DNA of 64,000 nucleotides, taken from Haplomitrium mnioides (Eukaryota; Marchantiophyta; Haplomitriopsida; Calobryales). The position numbers were made by a program, and so were the translations under genes. Of this stretch, positions 1-11,630 are shown in pieces. The notes beneath the pieces are model-generated. The model was given only the letters and a program-made list of their open reading frames with translations, did not search any database and was not told the origin of the DNA. The stretch lies in contig JBNGIS010018882.1 of NCBI GenBank assembly GCA_049999725.1, forward strand, positions 19,143-83,142. The letters are read 5' to 3'. Within the stretch, counting starts at the first letter, position 1. Each line of letters opens with the position of its first letter.

Positions 1-508
1 ATATGTAGATTTTGTAGAAAAAGCAAGTGACCAAAGGTCCACAAGTAGTTTTTTTTTTTTTTTTTTCATTTTATAGTGTTAAAATAACATGGAGCAGCAC
101 GAAGCAACCGAAAATTGCATTATCAAGCATGGAGGCTGAATACAATGGGGCATTCATGGCCACCTGTGAGGCAATGTGGTTGTTGAAGATTTTGTAGGAC
201 CTAGATGCGAGAGTAAAAGAACTAGTGAAGTTCATTGTGACAACATCAGCAATATTCAGTTGGCTAACAATCCATTGTTTCATGCATGTTCAAAGCACAT
301 TGAAGTGCATTACCGTTTTGTGAGAGAGAAAGTGTTTGCCAAATTGATTAACTTGGAATATATCAACATTGAGGATCAATTGGCTGATATTTTTGCAAAG
401 GCATTAGGAGCAGAGAAGCTGCAGAAATTCAAGAAGCAACTCGATGTATATGCATTGAGCTTGAAGGGGAGTATTGAAATAATGGGCTTAGATAGGCTAC
501 CAAACTGA
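1..508 (+). pseudogene. Ty1/copia RNase H 3' fragment (C0)
   Basis: This is the C-terminal RNase H region of a Ty1/copia polyprotein, cut off by the window start. Three frames must be combined. Residues like ASDQRSTSS come first, then a 17-T run that shifts the frame, then SSMEAEYNGAF with a stop at 195-197, then HCDNISNIQLANNP, KHIEVHYRFVREKV and EDQLADIFAKAL in the frame open to 508. These match the usual copia order (ST-EAEY, DN-S, KHI-H-F-R, T/EDQ-ADIF). RNase H would remove the RNA strand during reverse transcription. The frameshifts and stop mean it is not functional. The purine-rich stretch at 461-471 and an LTR-like sequence follow immediately. Confidence 0.85.
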
Positions 509-695
509 TCTAGCAGCCCTCCTAGTCTAAGTTAGGGTTAGTTCTTTTCCTGTTGTAGACTAGTTTATACGAGGGCTTATCTGGAGATGTGCATAGGTAC
601 TCCTCCTTTGTATTATTGAGGCCATGTGTGGCACATGAAATATATAGCATTTTCTCCATTCCTTGAAGTATGTTATTTCGTGATTTGTGCGCAGC
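461..695 (+). repeat. Polypurine tract and 3' LTR remnant of copia C0
   Basis: TTGAAGGGGAG at 461-471 looks like a polypurine tract directly downstream of RNase H. The LTR would begin near 472 (TATTGAAATAATGGGC, with the usual TG apparently mutated to TA). A TATA-like ATATATAG lies near 640. The right boundary near 695 is a guess, made because coding of the next repeat starts there on the other strand. No 5' LTR is in the window for comparison. Confidence 0.45.
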
Positions 696-947
696 GTGCT
701 TTGACAAAAAAAGAGCCAACAGTTCCACCAGCTTGGTCTTGCTCTTTAGTTGCCTCTTTGATGACCCTAGTCTTTTTTCTTCCTTTTGCAATTGTTGTCA
801 GCTTGTTTGCTAGTTGATGTTTAACAATTTTATCACCCATAAAAAACAAAAGTACATTGGAATAAAAAAAACTCTTAAACATAGAGAAGAGTAAAAAAAA
901 CATAAAATTAAAAAAACCCAAACAGTCAAGAACACTCAAAGTTTTTG

Positions 948-1080
948 GTCGATACGACTTGAGAGTCCATGCACACTTGGACTCGCAAACTCATGAGCAG
1001 AAGAGCTCTTGAGTCTATGCATAAATAGAGTTGCAAGTCCATGTGCTTATGGACTTGCGAGTTTATGTACTAACTAGCTA
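948..1080. repeat. Palindromic GAGTCCATG/CATGGACTC array, unit 1, second intron
   Basis: Diverged copies of a roughly 22-nt imperfect palindrome sit between two exons of the ParB-like gene copy. Readable pieces include GAGTCCATGCACACTTGGACTC and AAGTCCATGTGCTTATGGACTT. The same intron of copy 2 (13,624-13,850) carries the same kind of array. Confidence 0.75.
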
Positions 1081-2654
1081 TACGCAAATAACAAATAGAA
1101 ATATATAATCAAGTAAAATCAAATAGTTAAAATGTTTCAAATGAAATAAACAACCTACCAAAAGTTTTTTAAGGCTCAAGTAAAAAGAGGACATCTTTGA
1201 CTCCTTTGTATGCATAGGAAATTCTATCTATGCTTCCTCTTAAGTCTGACAACAAACCTTTGAACAAAACAACTTAACCATTACCACCAAAAATTTATGT
1301 CTCTCTAACCCTCAAGACATTTTGTTGATTGAAAGCTTTCCAACCTCAACCCTCTTCAAAATTGAAACTTTTGTTTTGTCTAGAAGACTTTGAAGAGATC
1401 TCTATGGCATCTACTTTATGGCCTCCATTTGAAAAAAACCATTGACATTTGGCTTTTGGTCATTCACTTGGTTCTTCCTCTACATTAAAAATATTGCATA
1501 TTGCAACATCCACAACTCACCACTATAGAAGTCAAACTGAACTATTTGTCTTGAGAAGTTATGATCTTCTCAAAAGTGGACTTTGGTTTTATCCCCAAAG
1601 TCTCCAAAACAAGCTTTGTTTTTAATTTTGGGATGAAATCACATCGCTCTCTACAAAATATTAGTGTCAATGTTCGAATTTATGAGTTGAGGTTATCTCC
1701 AATTGATACATTTGATTATAATTATTGTTGGTTGCAAAAATATGATCTTCTATTGGTGTTAGCTTCACATACACATAGCAATTGAAGAGCAAGAACATCA
1801 TACTCTTTGATCTGTATGTTGTTATCAAGAACTATCTTGAAGTAGCACTATGATTGCCTACAACAATCTCGTATATATATTTGTCAAGGTTCTTAATATC
1901 AAACTGACTTTCCTTGAGACATTATTTTGAGTCGACCTCCACTATAAAAAACAATTTGCATACTTGTTTGTTGGCATGCAATATGCCAACATATCAACAA
2001 AATCTTCATTTAGTCGTTTGATCTAAAAAAAACCCCTAGTTCTCCATCTCGGGTTTTGGTAGATTGCAATTTTGGAGATGAATTGTTATTATCTCTTCCC
2101 ACACCCTACACCATTAGATTGGAGCTTCACAAATCTTATTCTTATCTTAATCAGAAATAGTCAAAGAATTAGCATGTTGACTCTTCTTAAAGAAGGCAAT
2201 GGAATCATGTCAGTGTGTATCTTATATCCTCATTCTCTAGTGCCCAGCCCACTTTTTTCTTGAAGTAGGTGTTTGTGGCTCATGCTCAAGCTCACTACAA
2301 ATCAACATTACTTGATATGGCTTTTTCTTTAGATGAGTCAGATTTTTTTCTAATGAGCCTTCTACTAGCTCCAACGCTTTCCATCTTTTGGTTGCTAAAG
2401 GTCCACTTATTGTAGCCAAGGTGAAGGTTGTTGCACTTGGGTTCAAACTACATTGCGCAACAAAGAATCCTGACTTGACCTTCAAAAATTTGAGAGAGAG
2501 AGAGAGCGTTAGTTTAAGAAAATATTTCTCAACATTCTTTGCATCTAGGTACCCATGATGAAGTCAGCCATATATTTTGCTATCTTGAAAAAAAAGACGT
2601 AGTTGTAAGAAATATCAAAGTGGACTACTATATGCAGATGGCAAGAAATCTTGG

Positions 2655-2905
2655 ACAATTGAGTCCAAACATGCATGGACTACTTGGTTCATGTGTGCAT
2701 AGACTTGGGTGTCTATGCACACTTAGACTCCTAAGTTCAGACACATATAGACTCTCTTGTTGATGCATACATACACTTTAAAGTATAGGCACGCAAGCCC
2801 TATAGAGTTTATGCACGCACAAACTCAAGAGTCCAAGTGCACATAGACTCGAAAGTCCATGCACTCATGGGCTTGAAAGTCCTTACGTGTATGGACTCAC
2901 TCATT
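2655..2905. repeat. Palindromic array, unit 1, first intron
   Basis: About ten diverged units of the GAGTCCATG-NNNN-CATGGACTC type, for example GTGTCTATGCACACTTAGAC and GAGTCCAAGTGCACATAGAC. The array lies between exon 1 and the ParB-like exon, matching the array position in copy 2 (15,470-15,580). Confidence 0.75.
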
Positions 2906-3315
2906 GGCTATGTGCTCGAAAAGCCAAAGTAAAAGAAAAATATGCGTACCCCTCCGCTCTTGTATAGCTTGATCAATTCCTTGTTGAAGTTGTCATTGTC
3001 CCTTAATTATTTGATTGCAAATGTATTAGAAGAGGCTTTGTAAAATCCAATGCTTTCCTTACTAGTTAAGAGAAGCCCAATATGGGCTCTGCTTCTTTTG
3101 CATACCATTTTCACTTATGCGAGTCTCTCTATATTGAGTTTCTCATCCTCACCACTAAAAAAATACAAGTGGTTTTTTAAGTCCTTCATAATTCCACACA
3201 AAATAAGCCATTCATAGGCTAATATTGTTAGCTGAAATAACTTTATCATGTTGGCACACCAATGTGGTTTAACTTGAGAAGTTTTGGTTATTGGCGCTTG
3301 TGTTGCTATATTCAC

Positions 3316-3945
3316 AACTCCTACAAAGTGAAAAGAATGGACAACTACAAAAATATGACAAGTTATAATATGAAAATCAGAGGCAAAATATAGCCAAATG
3401 AGAAGTAATTCAAAAATATTTCATAAAATAAACAAAAAAAATTGACACATGTGTTTGCGACAATACAAAAAAACTTTCTATCCAAGTTTATTTTATACCA
3501 TAAAGTTAAAAAGAAGTTGTCCCACCAAAAAATCATTCATGTAGCTTTTACCACATCATTTTTCATTGTTAAAATAAATAGTGCATAAAGCACTGAGGAT
3601 ATATATCTTTCTAGTTTTTGTTCTTTTTCTCTAAGAAATTTTTACTATTTTTGTTGTTTTGTAGAAATTTTCTAAAAAATAACTTTTTTATACCCATATA
3701 TAATATATTGATTTGTTCATTTAATTCATCTAATTTTCTATCATGTTTGTATATTTCAAGTGGTAGGAGCGATAAGAAGCAAAAATTGATTGGAATTTTA
3801 AGATTTGTGCTTTTGAAAAAGTTTCACTACTATGACAACAAGGTGATCATCTTTCAAATTGTAACGTGGATGATAAAAACATTGGTGAATCAAAAAACAT
3901 CAAGTGTGATGGCCAATATTTTTGGCAACAATGTGTTGATTGCAT
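3316..3945. promoter_or_regulatory. Divergent spacer between copy-1 genes
   Basis: AT-rich spacer between the start of the minus-strand ParB-like gene and the plus-strand transposase-like gene. Stretches at 3470-3600 align by eye with 16,135-16,290 of unit 2, including a CATAAAGCA segment near 3580 that matches TATATAAAGCA in unit 2. A shared bidirectional promoter is inferred from position and the TATA-like element only. Confidence 0.4.
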
Positions 3946-5370
3946 AAGAAGAAATGTCATTGGATGACGATCATAAGAGTGAACCCCATATGTGCATGGG
4001 ACCTAACGTACAAGCCAAGCAATAAAATTGTACTCCTTAAAGTAATTTTCAAAACACTAGACCTTATGTGTGAATGGGCTTTGATACTCCAACCAAACTT
4101 CATTACTTCAAAACTAGAGCTCCGCCAATGAAACATAAGCAAAATAGTGGCACCTTGAAGACTACTCGATGGCATTCAAGTCACCATCTTGAGAAGTTGT
4201 TGGCATGTCTTCATCAACAACTCATATAGAGAATAAAGTCCAAGATTTGAATGTTTTTTTGGGTATTAATTTGATGAAAAAATTGCAACATCAATTCAAT
4301 TTCGATTGGGATGTGCTATCACTTTTGGCAATATTAAATCAAACTGTGACTTTTACTCAAGTTGGATTGGAAACCTTGATTGGAGCGACATCTTTCAGAA
4401 GAAAGAAACTGATTGAATTGTTGAATGAAAGTTCAGCCAACGATTCCCAATCAAAAACTATTTCTCTAGAACTATTGCCAAAGACTTCAACTATTCTAGA
4501 ACAAACATTGCCATATATTCAAGATTCTGGTGAGGATTATATTTGAGCTTGGTTGAGCTCTCCTACAATTGAAACATGCCTACTTAGATTTAAAAAGCAT
4601 ACTCTTAAACCAAAATATACTTCGAATGATGTATAAGATCTTGAAGACAATGCTTCTTCTCTAATGGCCAGATTCACATATAGACCAAATTGACTAGCCA
4701 AACATAAGAGTTTTTTAATTGAGCAAAAGCTCAAATAGGTAAATGCTTTACATGATAATTCTTTTCCAAAATTCCATCATGACAAGAGTTTTATAAAGAG
4801 TAAACGCGATCTCATGTCAATTTTGAAGTTGAAGAGAACTTTATGTTGCCAAAATAGTTATGTGTAATTGTGCAAGACAAATTTCATTTGAATTATAAGA
4901 GAAGCATTCTTTTGGCAAAGCATAGCAAATCAAGACATCATATTACAATAAGGAATACCACAAAAATATTTAAAGCTATGCAATGCAAATCCAATAGGTA
5001 CTTTTAGAAAGAGAGATTTATCCGTTATAGAGGTATTTGCATGTGGGTGGATGAACAATTTATTTCAAGAACATTATAAGAGCTTGATAATTTTACCAAA
5101 TTAGAAGTTTATGACTATTATGCAACTTATTTAAAAGAGAATGATCTCAATTGTATTATAAGTTTCTTTGGTTTTACAAATCATTAGAGAATGCACTTTC
5201 CAAACATAAAATTCCTAAATACAATAGATTTGTTGTTTGTAAAATGTGCAAAAAAATTAAATCACTATAGAAGAGATCCATTTTTCATCAAATACATTAT
5301 TTTTAATTAAGCAAGCTTAAAAGATTCTAAACACGTAAGAGACTCACTAAATTTGTTAATTTTGTTTGAA
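3946..5370 (+). pseudogene. Putative DDE transposase (DUF7869-like), copy 1, 5' part
   Basis: Decayed plus-strand copy of the gene at 16,570-18,850. The longest open piece (4205-4546) ends SLELLPKTS...DSGEDYI and matches SLELSPREP...DIDEDYV of copy 2. Later frames give a V-x-ACGWMNN-FQEHY block near 5025-5080, a TKLEVYDYYATYLKEN block near 5095-5150, and the Cys motif KYNRFVVCKMCKKIK near 5220-5265. The motif set (F--HY, K-VYDYY, FPN-KI-K-NRF--C--C) is what I recall for DUF7869-type proteins thought to have a DDE fold. The GHTH-containing 3' exon is missing; a palindrome array and repeat R1 follow. Confidence 0.6.
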
Positions 5371-5389
5371 ACTCTCTACATGATAATAC

Positions 5390-5545
5390 TCTAAGTGCAC
5401 AAAGGATTTATTGTTGTTGTAATCCTATGCATGCATGGAGTCTACGCTTGCATAAGATTATTTATTGTTGTTTGTAATCTTATGCACACATAGGATTCAT
5501 TATTTTTTTTGTAACTATATGTGTGCATAGACTCTAAGAAAGTTT
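5390..5545. repeat. Palindromic array after copy-1 transposase exon
   Basis: Diverged palindromes such as ATGCATGCATGGAGTC and ATGTGTGCATAGACTC, alternating with a GATTTATTGTTGTTTGTAAT-like spacer. The same spacer theme recurs at 25,915-26,420. The array sits where copy 2 has an intron (17,825-18,060), so it is probably intronic. Confidence 0.65.
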
Positions 5546-5553
5546 TTGCAACT

Positions 5554-7450
5554 TGAGATATAGTCCAGAACATGATTATAGAGTGTTCAAACTCAAGAAT
5601 TGAAGCTCAAAATGATCTACATCATCTCAACATCAACCTAGAGACAACTCCCAAGAGCAACATCGACACGAGTACAACGTTGCTAACAACTAAAGAATGC
5701 TTTCAATTAGTAGAATCTCATATATTAGAATTCATATGTAGTAAATTTAGGATTTGAACAATTGCGATGCCATACAGATTATAGAATGATCCAATCACAT
5801 AGAGGCAAATACTGAAAACTCTCAAGTGACAAATAGAAGACAAAGATCAAAGAAGTTAAGGAAAATAGTATGCACTTTTGAAAGAATAGCCTTTGTGTTA
5901 AGTTAAGCCCCCATTTCTATTTTCGTTTTGTTATGTTAAGTATTGGATATAAAAGGAGAGGAAAGATTCAAAGTAAATTCTCTCTCACTATAGTGTTGTC
6001 ATTTTCCCTCGTTTTTCTGTGTCTTCTTCATTACTAGTGCCTCTTCCTCTATCTTTTATTGTCCTGTAGTCTGCTGTATCTCAAACGTTTTCGAAGTCCT
6101 CCAGAGTTAATACCATTCCGAGCATTGAAAGGTTCTTTTGTTTCCTCCTAGTTACATCATTCAAGAAGTGAGTTAAAAAAGATTATTACAAAGATGCTTG
6201 TGAAGTTGTTGGTGAATTGATTTGAATAAAGAAAGGGGCATATTGGTGAGAAAATTTGCAAAGGATTTGTATCAAATTGACCAGTGAAAGCCAAAGAATG
6301 CTAAAAGCCGAAACAAAGGTTAAAGCGTGGGTGTAACGTTGTTTTTTAGGCAAGTTCATACAAGTGAAAACAAGACTTCAACAAATCCTATAAATGTTGA
6401 GCTGAGAAGCTAGTCAATGAAAAGAAACATGAAGATTGAATGAGAAGAACAGAAATCTAAAAATAAGATCAAGTGAAGTGGAGGAGCAAAATTGAGAAGC
6501 TCCTTTGAAGTATCAAAAAGAATTCTAAACAAACAATTGTAAGTTATAGTATTATTCTCAAGTACTGTGATGTATTCTGTTATGTAAATTTCTTTTAAAA
6601 GTATGTCATAGAATTTGTTATCCTTCCTATCCTTGTCCCTAACACCCAATAAGTTTGATTGCTTGATTAATAAATTGGTCCCCAACTTTATCCACTAGTC
6701 TCTTCACTTGAGTTATAGGTATAAAGCCGCCTGACGCCATTTTCCACAAGGAAGTTTGACTGTCACTTCCAAAACAAAATATTCCCCATCTGACGAATCT
6801 TTAGATTCCAATCAAATCTAACAAACATACATCTTAGAACCCAATCAGTTATGTCGAACATCCCTCTTGTACATCGTAGAACCTAATATAGATGTCTCTC
6901 TGTTCTCATGTATTATTTGACATTGACACATGTTTAATTGATGGTTTCTACTCACACTCATCCTTCTAGAATCATTCTTGATCGTAAAGTTCTCTTGTCA
7001 CAATCATTGTCACAATATCATGGTTTGACAGTAGAACCCTTCACCATTTTAGATCTCGTAAAATTTGACACGGACACATGTTTAATTGATGGTTTCCACT
7101 CACACTCATCCTTCTAGAATCATTCTTGATCGTACATATCCCTTGTCACAATCATTCTCACAATATCATGGTTTGATAGTAGAACCCTTCGTCATTTTAG
7201 ATCTCGTAATTCCTATTGTGGTTGCATAAGCTTCTTATCTTAAACTCATTGCCAACACGAATACTCACCACTAGTGTGTTCGTTATTTCTTCTAGACATC
7301 CACTGCACAACTAAGTTCCACTTTACTACAAACATTGCTTGATTAAAACTACCCTGTACTATAGAAATAACTGAGCAACAAAGCATTTTTCTACTTCATT
7401 CATGACAAGGAGAGAGTTCCTCCCCATATACTCTCCTCCTTTGTGAAACA
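5554..7450. repeat. Unclassified dispersed repeat R1
   Basis: Begins TGAGATATAGTCCAGAA and ends CTCCTTTGTGAAACA. It aligns in order with R2 at 22,952-25,913: same start, same TATAAAAGGAGAGG at 5948, a short CT run, and the same TCCTTGTCCCTA and GGAGAGAGTTCCTCC blocks. R1 lacks about 1 kb present in R2 at the join near 6635. The ends are TG...CA and a TATA box is present, so an LTR-like origin is possible, but I see no primer site, polypurine tract, target duplication or recognisable protein. Confidence 0.6.
6919..7208. repeat. Tandem duplication (~140 bp) inside R1
   Basis: Two successive copies share CATGTTTAATTGATGGTTTC, TCATCCTTCTAGAATCATTC and the ending TTTTAGATCTCGTAA. The first begins near 6919 and the second near 7060. 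R2 has a single copy of this block near 25,535-25,675, so the duplication is specific to R1. Confidence 0.85.
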
Positions 7451-8139
7451 ATGGCACCAATTGCCTCTTCTTTTGCCTCATTACCCACACATTGCCTCTT
7501 CCCTTGCGTCATTACCCACCCGTTACCCTTACTCCGCCACCATACGCACGCTTTTCTTTTCTCCACTTCTAGTGAATTGGCATTCCGCGATCTCTCCTCT
7601 CAATTGTGCTAGACATAGCAAAAGTTTGCCTTAGAATTGCATTTGCATTACATTTGAATTGATGTTGAGTTGTTGTTTGACTTGTTGATTGAGTTGTTAA
7701 TGAATTGTATTTGAATTGTTATCAAATTGTTGATTTTGTTGTTATTGAATTGCAATAGTACTGCTTTGCGGTAGCTTTGCCGTCTTACTCAATATTGTGT
7801 TAGTCTTTTGTCCCCTCCCTTTCAACAACCAGTAATGGGTTTGTGTTTTATTTCTCGCTCTCAAAAACCAAATTTGAAATTTTAGCATCCAAAATCATGA
7901 TTTTCACGCTAATAATGCTCATTTGCAAAAAAAAAAAAGTAATTTAATATATCAAAATTGCTTATTTTAAGATCACAATGTATTGAAAAAAAAATTTTGA
8001 TGTGAATATTATCAAATTTTCTTTCATAATTTATGCTTTAAAAAGTCCGACCATCACCTAACAAAAGGTATACAAAATGTACACGATATTTGTTGTTAAA
8101 TATTTTCAAAACTAACCAAGATGTCATTCATTTTATAAA
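7451..8139. other. No gene seen (7451-8139)
   Basis: Low-complexity AT-rich sequence. It includes a stretch of TTGA-rich near-repeats (TTGAATTG, GAGTTGTT variants) at 7640-7760 and an A-run near 7930. I found no recognisable coding or structural element. Confidence 0.6.
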
Positions 8140-8429
8140 TTGATGAAAACATTCAACTTTTATCAAAAGCATATTCAATCAAAAAAGATGTTTAAGCATG
8201 TAGGAACTTGTAACCGTAGTTTTAAAGCTCATGCATGTAGAGACTGTCAAAGCAACTTTGCACTTGGAATGATAAAGCTCAGACACCCATGGAATGTTAA
8301 GGTTGTCATATGTAGGAACTTTGAACTGGAACCTAAATAAATAAGCGCAAGAGGATTGTTGAAGCAAAATAATTGTGAAAAAAGCTATCAGGTGTGCTTG
8401 AACAACTAAAAACCACGTGAGATTGAACA

Positions 8430-8530
8430 ACTAAAGCCTATATGCACATGGACAATAGAAGCCCACGTGAGCATGGATTGCCGAGTAATTGGACGTATGG
8501 ACCATCCATGCAAGCATAGACCTTGTAACT
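8430..8530. repeat. Palindromic array downstream of ParB-methyltransferase copy 2
   Basis: Diverged units such as CCTATATGCACATGGAC, CCCACGTGAGCATGGA and CCATGCAAGCATAGACC lie just beyond the stop of the minus-strand gene (8690). They are weaker than the intronic arrays. Confidence 0.5.
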
Positions 8531-8689
8531 AATTTTAGTGAAAACAAACTTGTTTTGTCTAAAAACAATTTTGCAAAGGAAATTGTATCGTGAAGAAAAC
8601 ACTTAAATTGGACTTGGAATGCAACAAGAAAAAAGAGGAATCAAATAATATTTTGTGAGAAAAATGCTTTATTTTGTACAAAAATAACA

Positions 8690-8831
8690 TCAATATGATA
8701 CTGCAGCCCTATCCTCTTCAAGAGGAATGGTCTTATCTAAATTTATTGCATGAGAAGCTTTGGCATCTACAGCTACTAGAGAGTCTTGTCGAGACTTTCT
8801 TGTCATGGAAATCACTACAAAATCACCAGAT
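8690..8831 (-). pseudogene. Displaced C-terminus of the methyltransferase gene
   Basis: The minus-strand frame from exon 4 (ending GAIEILQS) resumes here with GDFVVISMTRKS and runs 45-50 codons to a TGA at 8690-8692. The frame is open across the D2 insertion once one copy of the duplicated CAGATTG word is removed. No domain is recognised in this tail. Confidence 0.6.
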
Positions 8832-10519
8832 TGTCACTCCCCTGTTTCAGGTCTTAACCTTTTCAAATGCTCATTTGAAGCCAGGGGAGGATAGATTCAA
8901 GGCTTTCAGGTTTTTTTCTGAGATGGCCCCTTGCTAGTTGTCATTTTGAGGTCTTAAAGATTCTCCCTTTCCTTACAAGCCTTGGGTTCACCACTCACTC
9001 TCTTCGGGTTGCACTCAAGTCATTCATTCATACAACTCGAGGTCCACATGTATACCTCCCAACTGGTCTTTGTGTAATTCCTTCACTTTATTCTGAGGGC
9101 CCAATGACTGAGACCATGCCACCTTATTTATGCTTTGGGACAAAAATGTTCTTGTGACGTGCACCAATGAAGCAACAAGAGGACTGGACTCCCCCTCTCA
9201 GGGTTGTCACAAAACTGATACAGTTGTTTTCCTAACTATCCTAAGATGAACTAATTCCTAAGCTATACTACAAGATCAGAAATAGAGAGCATTCACCCCT
9301 AGGGTCACTTGGTTGTGTCAAGGGACTTGATTGCCCCTCCAGAGTTGTCCCAGGTTTTGCTCAACTGTACTGATATCTTCAATCTAATATGCCTCTTGAA
9401 TACAAATTCAGAATGAAAATCTATCTACACACATATGCACAAACACACTTACACTATGTACTACAAATAGAAACAGAGTCCTTGAAGGCCCTCTGGACTG
9501 ATTCCACCCATTGAGACTTCCCTTCTGAATCACTGGCTACCTTCCAGCCTGCACATCCACACCCACCCACACACCCTTCTCCAGATAGTTTTTCAACTTC
9601 CCTCACGAGAAGCACTGACTTTACTTCCTCAGGCTAGGAAGAGGATTTCTTTGGCTTCTACCTCTGGAAGACAGTCTTCCCGACTGCATGTAGCCCACTC
9701 CACCCCAAGCCTCGATAGGTCTTACTCTGCAGTGCGCGGGCACTAACGCAGCCCCCCCCTCTCAACTTCGCTTGAAGAATTACACCAGAGTGTACTCTGA
9801 ACACTCTAGGTTGATGCTCCTGCACAGGGAATGCAGAGACGACCCCAAGCTCCTCACTTCGCAGCCTCTCCCGAATTCTCAACTGGCTAGAATCCCTTCT
9901 AACTCACGTGTCGGCCTACCTCCGCTCTGGTCCACTCACGGGGACAAGTTCACCTGAATCACCTAAGCCTCTAGAGCTCCTCACTCAACGATTCTCGGCG
10001 CCCCTCCAGTCCACCTCCGAGCCCCCGCTTGCCCCTAGAGCTAGTTCACCCGCTTCACGTAGCTTCTCACTGAATTCTTCCTCCTATCTTACCTCGTTGC
10101 AATTTCCTTGTCTTGAGGTTGCTGTTGCGTCCTTAGATCGCTTGTGCATCAACTTGGACAAATTTGAAGGCCCTCAATGTATACCCCCCGAGCGCGTGCT
10201 GATCCTCTGAGCCCTTCATGTTGGAAGGTCATTAATCTCGTTGGCTTAGGATGGGAGGTGGCGACGCATGTCTCGTGAGGTCATTATTCCCATTACAACG
10301 AAAAAGGAGAGCACGCCGCGTGTCCTGTCAGTTGGTCGAGAAGCGCCAAGTACAACGGTAACACTAGATGGAGTCTAAGGAATCTTGTGGGCTGAGATTT
10401 CGCAGATTCCCACGGAACCAAATCCGAAGGGTTCTTCGGAACAGAGTTCCGAAGCGCCCCATGGACCCTAGTCCACAGAATCTCTACAGATTCATCCGAA
10501 TATTCCTAGTGACTCCTCT

Positions 10520-10905
10520 GAGCACCACGTCATCCAAGGCTCCGCCGTCTGATGCCACTCCGCAAAAGGGTAGGCGGACCGCCACGCTGACTCCTCTCTC
10601 CGAAGTTCACCTACTCGTGGCCCGAGGCCCAACGAGCTCCCACCTGCTTCTGCGTGTCCTTTGACTTGCCCAAGGCTTCTGAGGTCGCCACGTCATCTAA
10701 AGGGCGCTATCCGACGTCGCTCTGCAAAGGGGTAGGCGGACCGTCGGTTTGACCTTCTTCCAAGGTTGACCCACTGAACTCCTCCAAGCTTCTCAGGGCG
10801 CCACGTCATCCGAAGGGTGCCGTCCGACGCTGCCCCGCAAAGGGGTTGGCGAACCGTCAGTTTGACCTTCTTTCAAGGTTGACCCGCTGACCTTCCGTGG
10901 ATGCC
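10520..10905. repeat. Tandem ~110-160-bp repeats in D2
   Basis: Three successive copies of a unit containing CCACGTCATC, CCGCAAAGGGGTAGGCGGACC and a TTGACC-rich tail begin near 10,525, 10,688 and 10,800. D1 has one comparable unit near 43,110-43,225. GC content is much higher than in the surrounding DNA. Confidence 0.75.
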
Positions 10906-11159
10906 ATGTACTCCGAAGTGCCTTTCCTTCTCCGAGTAAGAACTGTGCCTATGTTTCTGTTTCGGAACTCTCTCGTGATAAGAACAACATGCGATCGATG
11001 TTCCGTTTGCCAAGTTGTCATCCTGCTTGTTGTAAGAACAACAAAAAGCTCTCGGAACCAACCGCCTCCTTTGTCAAACTTTCAAACGTCGCGACCGTAC
11101 CCCGTCGAACTTTCCCACTTGTCTTACCAAATCTACGACAAGTCATCTTTTTGGCGCTG

Positions 11160-11630
11160 CTTGCTTCTTCCTCCGGTTAGTCCTTCGATAAATCCCCCTT
11201 TCGGCTCATCCTTACTCTCTCCCGGTTGGATCGTCTCCAAATCACCCTTTCGGTTGGCCCCTTGTGTTGTCCTTCCAGCTTGTCTTGTTCTTCTCTTGGA
11301 CGGCTTGTGATGGATCACCTTTTTAGCACGCCTTGTTTCTCTTGCGGTCGGATCGTTGATAGATTGCCTCTTCGGCTTAACTTGCTCTTCGTTTGACCAG
11401 ACTTGTGATTCATCCCCCTTTCGGCTCTCCTCTAGTTCTCCTCCGATCGGATCTACGCTAAGTCACCCCTTCGGCTTCCTCAATTCTCCTCTGGTTGGAT
11501 CTGCGCTAAGTCACCCCTTTGGCACTCTTTGGCTCTCCTTTGACCAGACCCACGATAGATCGCCTTTTCGAGTGATCCCTCCTTGCTCCCCGGTTGGGTC
11601 TCTCAATGGATCCTTGTTAAACGGGCCCTT
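11160..11630. repeat. Tandem ~60-bp repeats in D2
   Basis: About seven diverged units around TCTCCT-TGGTTGGATC and AAGTCACCCCTTTCGGC. They create an open frame on the plus strand that looks like SHPFG/FDQT repeats, which I regard as non-coding repeat translation. Confidence 0.7.

Larger units (their letters stand above)
673..3315 (-). pseudogene. ParB-like (methyltransferase) gene, copy 1, truncated
   Basis: This is a minus-strand copy of the gene better seen at 8,690-15,980. Exon 1 starts at ATG 3315 and aligns with the other copy (shared EWLIL/EWLLN and a FF-GE/FA-AEGE block). The ParB-like exon lies at about 1160-2540: at 1840-1890 it reads DKYIYEIVVGNHSA, and at 1700-1790 NCYVYVKLTP followed by NYNQMYQLEITS, both matching copy 2. 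A donor GTAGGT at 1158 starts an intron ending near 838. The next exon (GDKIVKHQLANKL, then AKGRKK) runs into the copia LTR, so the methyltransferase part is absent. Frames are broken throughout. Product and boundaries are inferred from the pairwise match to copy 2. Confidence 0.6.

Noticed and set aside
5554-7450. R1/R2 as ordinary LTRs
   Set aside because: TG...CA ends and a TATA box are suggestive, but no primer site or polypurine tract adjoins either copy and no polyprotein lies nearby.
8140-8340. Possible zinc-binding ORF (CNRSFKAHACRDCQ)
   Set aside because: Cys/His spacing fits no finger I know, there is no homologue in the unit-1 copy, and it lies in palindrome-rich flanking DNA.
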